DNA from: Cephalopachus bancanus
Taxonomy: Eukaryota; Chordata; Mammalia; Primates; Tarsiidae
Direction of reading: 5' to 3'
NCBI GenBank assembly: GCA_027257055.1
Contig: JAPVLO010000278.1
Location: 1,116,001-1,180,000, forward strand
Length of the DNA stretch: 64,000 bases
A program made the translations under genes and the position numbers. This document shows, in pieces, positions 1 through 10,500 of the stretch. The notes under the pieces were generated by a model. That model saw nothing but the letters and a program-made list of their open reading frames with translations. It was not told the origin of the DNA and ran no database searches. Position 1 is the stretch's first letter. Each line of letters begins with the position of its first letter.

Positions 1-1020
1 CCTCATCAGGCCGCATGTCCTCCCAGCTGGGGACATTGGGAGGTGTCAGCTGGTCTGGATGTGCATTCCTGATGACTGGTCCTCACTCTTTGGTTCTCTT
101 GCTGCAGGGTTGTCCCAGGGAGGTTCTGGACATGGTAACCATCTTCTTCACAGAACTGAGGCTTGAAGGGATGAAGACTACGCTCCTGTGGACTTATTTA
201 TGGATGGGGTTTTGCAGTCTCGTGTATTCATTATGCTCTCTGAGCCTTTAATTTGCATAGTTGCCACCAGGTGAATGATGGTCCCTGGTTGATGGCTGTG
301 TCACCCAGAATGCTAATTCTTGATTAAAGGCTTTTAAAAAAAGAAAGTAAAATCAGAAACTTATGTTAAAGAATACTTATTAAAACCAATACTTGTAATT
401 TAGACATGAATTAAGAAAATAGAAATACTAGGCAATTATCAATGATTTTCTTGATTAAATTTAACAGCTATGAATCATTTCTTAATCTACTTTTGGGTTT
501 TCTCTGGGGTTAAACATAATCTTCTGGTGTGCTCACAGATTCAATATTTGTAGGAGGAAGAATTGGATTCTTCTTTGGAATCCATGAAGGGTCTTTCGAT
601 ACATCCTGTGAGATGAAGAGGGACATAATATCTTAGCCACTGCTAGAGTTTCATTCAGGAATGAATGGCATTTGGGGCCTATTGTCTGTCTATTTATATG
701 GAAAGTAAAATGAGGAATATAGGCAAATAGTTAAATTAGCATAGAAAAACATAACTCCTGTAAAGTTGATGATGTGGCCAAGACAGAGGCTGGCATTTTG
801 CTATCACATTTCTCCAGATGGTTGGTTTACTTCTTGACAGTAAGTCAAAAGAACTTGACAGTTCTCCTTAATTATTTAAAATGCACAATAACATACATGT
901 CTGTGGGTAAGCCCTGCTTCTCCTTTTTGCCAACGAGCAAAAGAAGTAAAACAGAAAAGGAAAGAAAGTAATGTTAGGAAAATATAGGCAAGTGTCATGT
1001 TGTACCTCAACCACTCCCGG
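1..1020. other. Unique AT-rich DNA, no gene seen
   Basis: No protein family, RNA gene or repeat was recognised. From about 300 the DNA becomes AT-rich with frequent stops in all frames. A short frame near the left end (15-251) is hydrophobic but has no recognisable domain and is probably chance. Confidence 0.5.
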
Positions 1021-1165
1021 GACTGTGTGTGTGCGACTGAGATTGTGTGTCTGTCCTTGGGTGTGTTTGTGTGACTGCATGCGTGTTTGTGTATATGTCT
1101 ATGTGTGTCTTTGTGTGTATCTGTGTGACTGTGTGTTTGTGTATGAAGGTGCTTTATGTACATGT
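1021..1165. repeat. Interrupted TG-rich microsatellite
   Basis: About 145 bases of imperfect TG/TGTC/TGTT repeats, with no pure run longer than a few units, so an old decayed array. The short frames through it on both strands (Cys/Val-rich one way, His/Thr-rich the other) come from the repeat and are not genes. Confidence 0.7.
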
Positions 1166-1252
1166 TCACACACATATATTGTGGAATAAAGCTACAACTA
1201 TACTTAGAGACATATTGCTTTAAATATATTTGACTACAAATGGAAATGGCAA

Positions 1253-1548
1253 GGCCTGGCTCCATGGCTCAAGCCTATAATCCCAGCACTTTGGGAGGCT
1301 GAGGCAAGAGGATTGTGTGAGTTCAGAGGTTTGAGAACAGCCTGGGCAACTTGGCGAGACCTCGCCTTCATAATTAAAAAAAAAAAAGCTGGGTGTAGTA
1401 GCGCGTGCCTGTAGTTCCAGTTACTTGGAAGGCTGAGGTGGAAGGATTGCCTGAGCCCAGCAGGTCAGACTGTAGTGGCCGTGAGTGTGCCACTGCACTC
1501 CAGCCTGGGTGACACAGTGAGACTCCAACTAAAACAAACAAACAAACA
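1253..1548 (+). mobile_element. Alu SINE (older copy), plus strand
   Basis: A full-length dimeric Alu: left arm, short A-rich linker near 1375-1388, right arm, then an A-rich tail of AAAC units. Flanking target-site duplications are imperfect (GAAATGGCAA at 1243-1252, GAAATGACAG at 1549-1558; 8 of 10 match). It has lost many CpGs, so it is older than the four minus-strand copies. It shares their right-arm CCCAGCAGGT and terminal GAGACTCCAACT, so it looks like an early member of the same lineage. It lies inside the L1 fragment. Confidence 0.9.
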
Positions 1549-2012
1549 GAAATGACAGAAGAAGATAAACTAAGGCTTTAACTCAATAACTTTGAAAAAA
1601 AGCAGTAGAGGAAAAGTCCAAAGAGCAGGAAGGAAAGCAATGATAAATGTAAAAGAGAAATTAGTGAAATAGAGAACATAGCAAGAAAACAAAACACAAA
1701 CACATACAAACAATCGAAAAGATTAACAAAGCTAAAGTCTGCTTCTTTTTAAGGACTTCTGGTACAATTGATGCAGGAAAGAAATACAAATAAACAATGT
1801 AAAAAATATAAACATAAAAATGAGATGGCAAAATAACTTTATTTACAATAGAGATTAAAAATTGATAAAATAATATTATAAAAAACTACACCTGAACAAA
1901 TTTAGAAATGCAGACAAAAGGGATGTATTTCTGGAAAAAAATAAAATGCCAAATTGGTGCATAACATAGAAAATGTGATTAGACTGAAAAGCATTAAAGA
2001 GATCAGAATGAG

Positions 2013-2085
2013 ACTCTAAGCTATCTTCTTTTAAACCCCAGACTATGGGATTCTAAGCTGTCTTCTTTCAAACCCCAGACTCAGA
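2013..2085 (+). repeat. 37-bp local tandem duplication inside the L1
   Basis: Two adjacent copies of a 37-bp unit, starting at 2013 and 2050. Both contain TCTAAGCT followed by a TCTTCTTT-like run and AAACCCCAGAC, with a few mismatches. It is a slippage-type duplication in the dead L1. Confidence 0.75.
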
Positions 2086-3054
2086 GTTAATTCCAACTTA
2101 ACCAAGTTGTTCAAGAAAGAAGAAAAATAGTGAAAATATGCTCAGCTTCGTTTACAAAACTAGTATAATTTTGATTCCAAAACAGATAAACCACATGAAA
2201 AGAAAAGTATAGGTTCATTTAATTCATAAATATAGGTGTAAAAAACCCTAAATAAAGTATTTTCTGGTGGAATTCAACATTATATTAAAAAACGCATTAT
2301 GATTAAATAGGGCTTATCTCAGGAATGCAAGGATAGTTTAACATCAGAAAAATCTTTCAATACTACATTGATAGACCTAGAGAAAAATTATATCATTATC
2401 TTTATAGATTCAGAAAAAGCATTTATTAATATTCAACACCAACGTAAGTATCTAGCATGTATTTATAATAAAAACTGTTAAAAACTAGATATAGAGGGCT
2501 TCTTTAACTTTGTAAAGCTGTATACTCTAAATATACTGCAGATTATATCTTGATGAAGAAAATACTATTTTAAGAGGAAAAACATTACTAGGAAGTCTAT
2601 TATGACTCTGCTTAAAATGGTACTAAACATTTCTGATTCTATGAGGAGAGAAAAACAGAGAATTAATAACTGGAAATAATGTGATAAACACTATAATTTG
2701 CATGAAATACAATAATTTAAATAAAAATAGAAAAGTCATCAGAGTAAACAGACAAATGAATTAGAACTAACGAGATTTTCAGCAAGTCTTCCAAACTGAA
2801 GATAAACTTACAAAATTACAGAATGTTTGCCCCAGTAACCAACTAGAAAACATAATAAAAATGAGATGAATTCATAATAGCAACAAAAATTCTGAAGTAT
2901 CTAAGAAATTCATGTAACAAGAAGTATACAAGACCTCTATGGGGAAAGACATGAACTCTGTGAAAGAACATCAAAGAAGCACTAAATATACAGAAAGATG
3001 TTCTGTGTAGAGGTCGGGGGTATGGTGATTTATTATTTAATTTAATTTTTAAAA

Positions 3055-3317
3055 ATTTTTTTGAGTAGAAGTCTCACTCTATCGCCCAGGCTGGAGTGCA
3101 GTGGCACACTCACAGCCACTGCAGCCTTGACCTGCTGGGCTTAGGCAATCTTGTCTTGGCCTTCCAAGTAGCTGGAACCACAGGTGCGCTGCCATGCCTG
3201 GCTAATTTTTTGATTTGTTGCAGAGATGAGGTCTTGCCAAGTTGCCCAGGCTGGTCTCGAACTCCCTTGCCTCAGCCTCCCAACGTGCTGAGATTACGCA
3301 TGAGCTACAGTGCCTGG
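3055..3317 (-). mobile_element. Alu SINE (older, AluJ-like), minus strand
   Basis: Reverse-complement Alu with both arms recognisable (CACTCTATCGCCCAGGCTGG near 3073, then GCCTCAGCCTCCCA near 3270). It lacks the derived hairpin changes of the neighbouring young copy but shares the GACCTGCTGGGCT stretch of the right arm, so it sits near the base of the local Alu lineage. It is inserted in the L1 and abuts the younger Alu. Confidence 0.88.
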
Positions 3318-3326
3318 AGATTTAGG

Positions 3327-3618
3327 TTTTTTTTTTTTTTTGAGTTGGAGTCTCACTCTGTCACCCAGACTGGAGTTCAGTGGTCGCTCCCGGCCACCGC
3401 AACCTCGTCTGCTGGGGTCTGGCGATCCTTCCGCCTCAGCCTTCCAAGTAGCCGGAATTACAGGCATGCACTACCACGCCCGGCTGATTTTTTTTTTTTA
3501 TTTATTGTAGAGATGAGATCTCGCTGCCCAGGCGGGTCTCGAACCCGCGGGCTCAGGCAATCCACTCACCTCAGCCTCCCAAAGACGCGGGATTACAGGC
3601 TGAGCCACCGAGCCCGGC
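3327..3618 (-). mobile_element. Young lineage-specific Alu, minus strand, perfect TSD
   Basis: Full-length dimeric Alu with a 15-nt T run at 3327-3341. Flanked by a perfect 9-bp target-site duplication, GAGATTTAG (3317-3325 and 3619-3627). It keeps many CpGs. On the element strand the left arm has the derived B-box segment GCGGGTTCGAGACCCGC. The 179-codon frame that runs through this and the previous Alu is an Alu translation artefact. Confidence 0.95.
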
Positions 3619-3760
3619 GAGATTTAGTATTTTAAAGATGTCATTTTCGCCAGAACTACCTATAAATTCAGGGCAGCGCCAACAGAAAGTAAGGCCAGAT
3701 TGAGTTCTATAGCTTAAGAAAATGTATGTAACATTAAAAATATAGTACACAGCATTCAAA

Positions 3761-4862
3761 GTGAGGGATACTCATCAGATACATTGCTTATGGTGGGAAG
3801 GACAGGAAATGGAGGATGTGAGAAAAGGAAGTGAATGAATGGATAACTATCTAAATGTTTTCAAAGTGCCATGTGGAATATGACTCACTCAGCCTTCTGC
3901 ATCTGAGGTTCAACATTTTTTTTTTGTAAATGAGATACTTTATATAATAATGCTCATTAAGTGCATGACTATTACTTTACCTAGGGTTTAACTGTAGAAT
4001 CCCTGAACTCTTTAGCACTGAAAGAAAAACTGGCTGAAATTTTAGCATAATGGTTTATTGGTCTCCAAAGAGTAGTATTTCTATGTAGTTTTCAAGGGTA
4101 ATTCTGACTCTACCCAGTTTTTACCTTGTTTTCTGATTTTAAAATAAATCATATTTTTAATGGAACTAATAGGCTGCCAAAAAGATTAATTTGAGGGAAA
4201 AAACGGGTATCAAGACACGATGATGAGATATTAGGTAAGGAAAAGCAATTTTCAAAGCAACAGGACATAAATGACAGCAGAATGCCTTGGTGTCACTTTC
4301 TAGCTTTAAAGGCGAAGGAGAAAGTGGTTGGGTATATAAATGGTAGAAAACACACCTCTGTGATTTGTCCATGGATGAAACTGTAGGCCTGACCAGGGAC
4401 CTAGAGATCATTCTCTCTTGCCACTAGAGAAGATACATCAAAACAGAAAGCACAGATTCTGGCAAATCCACATTGGATCCTTTGTCATTGGTTAGTCTCT
4501 GCATGTCCCAGGACCACTGTAAACACACAGGTCCTTGGAGCAGTTAGCCCTTAGTTGACGCTGGCCCACATTTCCTGTCAGGCCAAGTGTGGGTCTGGAG
4601 GGCTGGGTGGTGTGACCTTTCCAAGTGACACCCATCCTCTGTTACTGACAGCACCAGGCTGCATCCCTTGCACTTCCCACTTGGGCCTGCTGTGCTCTGC
4701 TCCCCCGTCAGGATCCCAGCGGATGGAGCAGGTCCCTGGGGCCCTGGATCACAGCTGAGGAGGAAGAAGGACTTGGGAAACCACAGGCTGCCCCAGGGCT
4801 CCCTGCTTCCCACATTCTGTCAATTGAAGCAACTTCCTGGCTGAGCCTGGCAGGCCACAATT
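3761..4862. other. Unique DNA, no gene seen
   Basis: The first part (to about 4450) is AT-rich and may include the decayed 3' end of the L1. The rest is GC-richer. Frames at 4544-4813 overlap on both strands without any recognisable domain. Nothing else is supported. Confidence 0.45.
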
Positions 4863-5004
4863 AAGTCACAGGTGGGCCACAGGCAGGCCACGGGTGGGTC
4901 ACAGGCAGACCACAGGCAGGTCACGGTGGGCTACAGGCAGGCCATAGGTAGGTCACAGGTGGGCTACAGGCAGGCCATAGGTAGGTCACAGGTGGGCCAC
5001 AGGC
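4863..5004. repeat. Minisatellite of 11-bp units with a perfect 33-bp higher-order repeat
   Basis: Repeats of an 11-bp motif of the type GGCCACAGGCA/GGTCACAGGTG. Three of these form a 33-bp unit present twice in exact tandem (4928-4960 and 4961-4993), and a third partial copy follows. The exact duplication implies recent slippage or conversion. Confidence 0.85.
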
Positions 5005-5375
5005 TGCATTTTGTTTCAAGAGCTACACTTTCCAGGGACTTCTCTCCAATTGTAATGCTCCAAGGTTGAGCAAAGGATAAAGAGAAAAAATGAAAGGTGC
5101 AGAGGGCAGGCTGACCAGAGAGCCCTTGGGGTCTCTCCCGTCTACCTCTGAGCCAGCCCCCACCCAATTCTTTCCCACCACAGATTAGTTTAGCTTGCAC
5201 TAGAGCCTCTAGATGGAGATTGAGTGTGTGCCATCCCATGTACAGAAGCTTCCCGATTCTGACATGCTGCTGTGGTTTGAAGCAGTTCAATTGTCTTGTT
5301 GCAAGCCATGTCTGAAGGATGGACGTCCTGCAGTTTATGCTCCCCAGAGTCGGCCATGTTTGGGGCTCTAACAAA
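5005..5375. other. Unique DNA, no gene seen
   Basis: Overlapping short frames occur on both strands (for example 4964-5374, minus) but show no domain or plausible splice structure. No repeat recognised. Confidence 0.4.
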
Positions 5376-5600
5376 TGTTCTTCTACAAACCTTTAGATAT
5401 GGACACATATTTTCACTTCTCTTGGACAAGTGTCCAGGATTAGAATTGTGGGTCATAACACAGGTGCATGTTTATTTTCATAAGAAACTGCCAGACTTTT
5501 TCAAGGTACTGACAACCTCTTATGCTCCTCCGATGATCACCAGAGTTCACGGCTCCACATCATGCTGGTATTTGTAATTGTTCATGCTTAACATTTTATC
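5376..5600 (-). mobile_element. L1 3'-end fragment, minus strand
   Basis: The plus strand reads like the reverse complement of an old L1 3' region: a segment resembling 'TTTCATTTCTCTTGGG' near 5410, then an 'ATTGTGGGTCA' segment, then AAGAAACTGCCAGAC near 5482, then CCACATCATGCTGG near 5555. This order is typical of L1M 3' ends. No open frame survives. Confidence 0.65.
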
Positions 5601-6099
5601 ACGTGAAACCCCACATCACCCGCTAATCTCACTCCCTTACCTGTAACCCATTTCTGGGCATTGACTAATGCTAAACATGCCTGTGCGGTGACTCCCTTGC
5701 CTGTGGGGCCATCTCAGTGGCAAACCTGGCAGAAGGATTCATTGTGGAAGGCATCAGGTAGACCAAGGACTTGGAAATGGCCGACTCTAAGAAAGGGTCT
5801 TGCAACAGTGGGAGCTGCCGTCACCCAACAGAGCATGGGCCCTGAATCTGCCATGTACTAACAGAAGGGTCTGGACAATCCTCTTTCTCAAATCTTTACA
5901 AGAGATGCATGAAGATGGACAGTAGTGTGGTTAGAGTGTGGATTAAACACCGAAATGATGTCATAGGTTCAGTTCAGTGCAGAGTTTGGGCAGGGCTAAA
6001 TGAGGAGGCTGCTTTATCTTATCACTGGTGGTCGTTCCCAGACGTTGGAAGAGCAGAATCCACATGCTGCACTTATGATCGTGACTAACTCTCCATCCT
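5601..6099. other. Unique DNA, no gene seen
   Basis: No repeat, RNA or coding signature found. A 66-codon frame at 5661 has no recognisable features. Confidence 0.4.
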
Positions 6100-6475
6100 C
6101 AGTCCGTGGGCACTCCACACCTGAAGTCCAATGGACACTCAACACCATCAGTCCCTGTGGACATTCCACACCCACAATCCCGTGGATACTCCATACACTC
6201 AGTCCTGAGGACACTCCACACCCTCAGTCCTGTAGACACTTAACACTCTAAGTCCCTGTGGACACTCCACACCCTCAGTTTTTGTGGACACTTCACACTC
6301 TCATTCCCTGTGGACACTCAACACTCACTGTGCCCGTAGACACTCCATTTCTTCAGTTCTACGGTAACCCTCCACCCTCAGTTCCCATGAATACTCCATA
6401 ACTTCAGCCCCATGGAAACTCCCCACCCTCAGGCCTGTAGACACTTCACAGCCTCAGTCCTATGGACACACTTCT
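6100..6475. repeat. Degenerate minisatellite, ~25-26-bp unit
   Basis: About fifteen diverged copies of a unit built around GTGGACACTCCACACCCTCAG. Copies differ by substitutions and small indels, so the array is old. The short frames across it are by-products. Confidence 0.85.
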
Positions 6476-8555
6476 CTGCACTGGCCTTCTCTTCCCCTGG
6501 TTCCCCATTGAGGTTCCCTTGTGGGCATGGCAGGCTCGGGAGTTTGCCTTGTGTGGGACATTTTCTTGTGGTCAGCAGTGTATTGACAAACACTGGAGGG
6601 TGTTTTCCTGGTATGGCTGCCCTCACAGCATCAGCAGGAGCTGAGTGACGCTCTGAGTTGGCCCCATTTCCTCTCTGATGGGCTCTGTCCTGGGCTATCC
6701 ACACCCTCCTGGCCAGCTTCCCAAGGTTGGGAGCCCTTCCTGAGCCTGAGGTCATGTCAGGGAAAGGGAGGCCTGGCTCCACTTCCATCATCTCAACCTT
6801 CCCTTCCACCGGCTGGCCAGTGAGTGGGTAGAGACCTGGTTTCACGCTCACTGTTTTGTTGACTGAGCTGGAGATAGAGCTAATGGGCAGGGCTACGTGG
6901 ACAATAAATCAATGTGAGTCCACGTGGGACAAGGGCAGCATTGCTAGGAGCGTGTAAGGGCCCTGGTGCTGCTGCCCTTCCTTGCTTCCTCCCTGCAGCT
7001 GCCCTCCATCCTTGCTGCCAACACCTGGTATACACAACCACTGTCCTTCTGGGACACTTCCTTGGAAGGGCCATGTCACCCTGTACACACCTGCTCCAGA
7101 CCCAGTGACAGTGTCACTTCTGTTTTGGCTGGTGAGCACACTTAACTTTCTTAAGAGTTCGGATCACATCTTGTGCTGCCCTGCTGATTAGAGGTAGCTC
7201 CTGGCGCTCCATGCCCTGTTCCAATTGTGTTACACAGAATTTTGGGTGTTCCTATGTGTATGTCTTTTTCCTCAAGAATTCATAATCCAGACGGGGAGAG
7301 AAGACAATTGCTAACTAAGAAGAGACAGCACGTGACTCGGAGCTACATTTGATGCCTTCTGGAGCCCATGTGACAGCCGCTCAGGATGCGCAGGAGTTGG
7401 CAAGACGTCAAATGGGGGCCCTTCGTGGAGGTTGTAGGAAAAGCAGGCGAGCAAGTCCCGCCTCCTTAGGAAAGGAGCAGTGGACCTGTAGGCACAGCTG
7501 TGGCAGGAAGCAGGCAGGCTCTGGAGGTGCCGAGAAGTCAAGAAACATGGTAACATGAGTTTGACCTCCCAGGAGATGAAACCAGACTGGAGTGGGCCGA
7601 GGAGTGTCTCAGGGTGGGAGGTTTTGGGAGGCAGATGCCCAGTGTCCACGGTGAGGTGATGACAGTCCGAGTCCTGCTGGTGACAGCAAGTGGCGAGGGC
7701 AGTGGGGGTGGTGGGGCACTCCTCCAGCCAGACGTGGGTCTTGAGGTGGTGGAGCAGTCCTCTGAGATGGGAGCTGGGAGGAGAAAACGTTTGACGGCAA
7801 ATTGAACAGTTTTGACTTGAAGGGCAGGGGTACCCAGGCCTCTCTGTCCTCTCCCACCTTCTTCCTTTTTGCCTCCTCTGTCACCAAGCATTCCATAGGA
7901 TTAACATGGCAGCTATAGGTCACTTTGTCAGAGCCTTTAGTCACCTCTGGATGATATTTTCAGTTCATGTTGGTAATCCTAGAATCTCCCAGAAATGTTC
8001 CTCTTCCCCCCTTCTAACTTCAGCACCATCTCTTCTAACTCCTGGGTCCATGAATTCTGTGATTAGCTGAAGCTCTTACTGGTGACTAGACAAGGAACAA
8101 CCGAGAATGGGAGGAAAGTCATTAGACCACGGGTGGCCGGGTCCCATTGACCAGGAAGTTGGAACTAGCTCAGTTGCTTCAGGGAGAAACATCCACAGCT
8201 TCCTTTTGGCATGGAATTCTGTCCAGTACTGATCTGTTCTCTGAGTTGGAAACCTCCTCAATGGTGACTGTCTGAGGCCACAAGAAACGGTGGGGAAAAC
8301 AGGATTTTCTGGGTGACTTCAGTATAATTGACTATTGTAATAATCTCTTTGTCAGACTGTTTCATCCAGGGTTGATCTTGGAGTCTGACAAGAGCTGAGG
8401 GAGGGAGTGGGTTTGTGCACTTGCTGCAGCTCAGGCCGGGCTCCCGGGTTCACAGGGCGACTGCTCTGTGACTTGTGTGGGAATCAGCTGTCTTGCCTTT
8501 AATGATATTCACTTATTTACTTGTTTTTTCCCCCCCAAATGACGCATCTTATTCT
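6476..8555. other. Mostly unique DNA, possible L2 scrap at 7255-7330
   Basis: GC-moderate DNA with several mutually overlapping short frames (such as 6429-6851 minus and 7538-7944 minus) that look like chance. A stretch at 7255-7330 resembles the minus orientation of an L2 3' end, but too weakly to call separately. No gene supported. Confidence 0.4.
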
Positions 8556-8812
8556 AGTTTACTGATACATGGACTATAGATAAACAAAAGAAGTGACAGA
8601 AAAAGAAATGACAGAAATCACTCAGAACCTCATTACTCAAAATAGTTAGCTACCAATTTATTTTGCTTTCAATGTATGTGTATGCACCTTCCGCCAAAAT
8701 GGAATCTGTTGCATAAACTGGTGACCTATGTTTGCACTTTGAAACACATTTTGATCACATTTCCAGGTAATTAAATACTTTGTGTATTTTAAATGGCCAT
8801 GTGGTACAGGAT
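8556..8812 (-). mobile_element. Old L1 3'-UTR-like fragment, minus strand
   Basis: The order of segments follows the reverse complement of old L1 3' ends: AGAACCTCATTACTC, then a T-rich block with CAATGTATGTGTATGCACC, then CATTTCCAGGTAATTAAATA and TTTTAAATGGCCATGTGGTA. This is pattern recognition only, with no frame left. Confidence 0.5.
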
Positions 8813-8819
8813 AGTCACT

Positions 8820-8876
8820 GTATGGGTGTGGTCTCACGGTGTGGGTGTGGTCTCATGTCATGGGCGTGGTCTAACC
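8820..8876. promoter_or_regulatory. Three CACCC/KLF-type motifs at exact 19-bp spacing
   Basis: GGGTGTGG occurs at 8824-8831 and 8843-8850, and GGGCGTGG at 8862-8869, each start 19 bp apart, within a three-copy 19-bp tandem unit (TGGGTGTGGTCTCA core). The reverse strand reads CCACACCC/CCACGCCC, the class bound by KLF/SP factors. Regulatory function is inference; it may simply be a short tandem repeat. Confidence 0.4.
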
Positions 8877-10140
8877 ATGTAACAGGCTTCCTGTGGCTAT
8901 GACTGGGTTGTTCCTGCTGTTTCCCCTCAATGGTGAAGTTGAGGGTATGGTGAGCATCACAGGGCTGGGAGATGTGTCTTTGCGCTTCTGTGCATCGTGC
9001 AGGCAGAGAGGCACTGGCTGCCTTTCTTTTCAAGAATGCTGTGCATAGACAGGCTGAGAGGGCAGTGTCTTTCTCAGAAGCAGAGGATAGGTGTGCTACC
9101 CCTACAGGACAGGGTGGGCTCCCAAGCTGGCCCTCTGCTGTAGAACTGCCCATGTGTTCATGTGGCACCTTGTCTCCTCTGCACACTGTGCTGAGAACGC
9201 CACCGTGGGGAGCTCCTTCTCTTGTGAGATGCTCTGTCTCTGACCCAGGAGTCTTGAGTCTTCTGCAACTATCAGGACTTCATGCGTGCAGGAGGGTAAT
9301 ACCTCAGCTTCTCTGGGTGCTCCAAAGTAGGATAGAAGAGACATTTTGTCCCTGCTGGTGTTTCCACATGTTCTCAGTCATTGTCTGGGTGCTCATTCAT
9401 GGAGCAGGTGGTCTCATGGACCAGGACCTGGTTGATCAGCTCCGGGGCTAGGACAGGCCACCAAACTCACTACAGCTCAGTAAGGTGCCAGGGTCCTGGT
9501 GTCTCTACTCTTGTAGAGGTAAAGAAGAGGGACTGAGGGACTGCCCTGTGCCTCTGAAACCCCCCCCATGGGACATGCTGTGTGCAGATGCAGGGAGCAA
9601 AGCAAAAAGCTCCAAGGCCTGTTCTCTGCCCTCCTGTCAGGCCCTTTCCAGCCCTGTCACCCTCCCTGGCCCAGTGTCTCTCCCAGGTGGCCCCACCCTT
9701 GCCCCGCGTGCTCTGCTGAATGGTAGACAGCTCAAGGCCAGGGCCCTGTCTTCCTTCATGTTGCTGGGAAGGTGTAGCCCTCTGCTCAGAGCCAACTCCA
9801 GATGCTGACCGGGCTATTCTACTTCGAGTCAACGCTCTACTGCTTCCTGGAAAGGGACTGTGCTAGACTCCTGGTATTGCTGGGAGGAAAGAGATACGCC
9901 CCTTGAGCTGGGGGCTGTGAGTCCTTTGCCTTCATAAACTCCAGTGGCTTAAATTCACATACAGGGAAAGCCTTCCCTCGTGGCATTGCCCTGACCTCTG
10001 TGTGGAGAATTCTTCCCGCAAGTGACAGGTCATGAGGCTGCCTGTCACTCCCACCCATGCACTGAACCTGTGGTCCGCCCTGGGGCTGGCATGGCAAGGC
10101 ATGGCATCACACTCCCCAGGACAGAGATATGCGTGAGTTG
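8877..10140. other. Unique DNA, no gene seen
   Basis: A 159-codon frame at 8972-9451 (+) overlaps minus-strand frames and has no recognised domain. The composition is ordinary GC-moderate primate DNA. Confidence 0.4.
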
Positions 10141-10205
10141 CCTTGCTTTCCAAGTGGGGAAACAGAGGCTCAGAACAGCCCAGTAACTTTTCTGGATGTG
10201 CACTG
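10141..10205 (-). mobile_element. MIR SINE scrap, minus strand
   Basis: The stretch GTGGGGAAACAGAGGCTCAG followed by AACAGCCCAGTAACTTTTC matches the reverse-orientation MIR core (the 'GGGGAAACTGAGGC ... AAGTAACTTGCCC' pattern). Short and diverged. Confidence 0.45.
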
Positions 10206-10414
10206 CCCAGTCCTAGCCCTCCTTTTTTCTTGAAGGAGCTGGCTCATCTGAAGGTGACTCTTGTGTTGTTTCCTGGGGAACAATTCGCCCATCCTCCCTC
10301 CCCTGAAACATAGTTCCCGGCAAATGGGGGTGGTTCAGGGATAGGAAGGGGTTAAGGAGGCCACCGAGGGGTGGGGCGGGAGCTGGGAAGGGCCCCCGCC
10401 TGGGCAGTGTGTTT

Positions 10415-10500
10415 TCTGTTCTAAATATGGACTAAGGGAGACAGTTATTTTTAGGAAGCAAATGGTAATGATTAGAGTTTAGGATTTAAACAGTCATTTA
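10415..10500. promoter_or_regulatory. MEF2 site plus CArG-like box in an AT-rich patch
   Basis: CTAAATATGG at 10421-10430 is one base away from the SRF CArG consensus CC(A/T)6GG. TTATTTTTAG at 10445-10454 read on the minus strand is CTAAAAATAA, an exact fit to the MEF2 consensus YTA(A/T)4TAR. A TAATGATTAG homeodomain-like stretch follows near 10466. The cluster lies in an AT-rich patch inside GC-rich DNA and resembles muscle-type enhancers; activity is not shown. Confidence 0.35.

Larger units (their letters stand above)
1180..3760 (+). mobile_element. Decayed L1 (LINE-1) ORF2 fragment, split by three Alus
   Basis: The DNA reads like the reverse-transcriptase half of L1 ORF2. Near 1185-1240 and 1555-1740 it follows the A-rich stretch ahead of the RT domain. 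Around 2401-2443 the plus strand encodes FIDSEKAFINIQHQ, which matches the conserved L1 RT block usually read as (D)AEKAFDKIQHP. The stretch just upstream (about 2325-2400) also follows L1 but has an in-frame TAG and frame shifts. L1 similarity resumes after the Alus at 3628-3700. There are many stops and deletions, so it is a dead, old copy. Alus at 1253, 3055 and 3327 are later insertions. Subfamily unknown; the decay suggests an ancient mammalian L1M type. Confidence 0.8.

Noticed and set aside
2401..2443. Possible functional reverse transcriptase
   Set aside because: The conserved block is recognisable, but the surrounding L1 ORF2 has stops, frame shifts and three Alu insertions.
3096..3635. 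179-codon plus frame
   Set aside because: Reads through two minus-strand Alus; such Alu-derived frames are common and non-coding.
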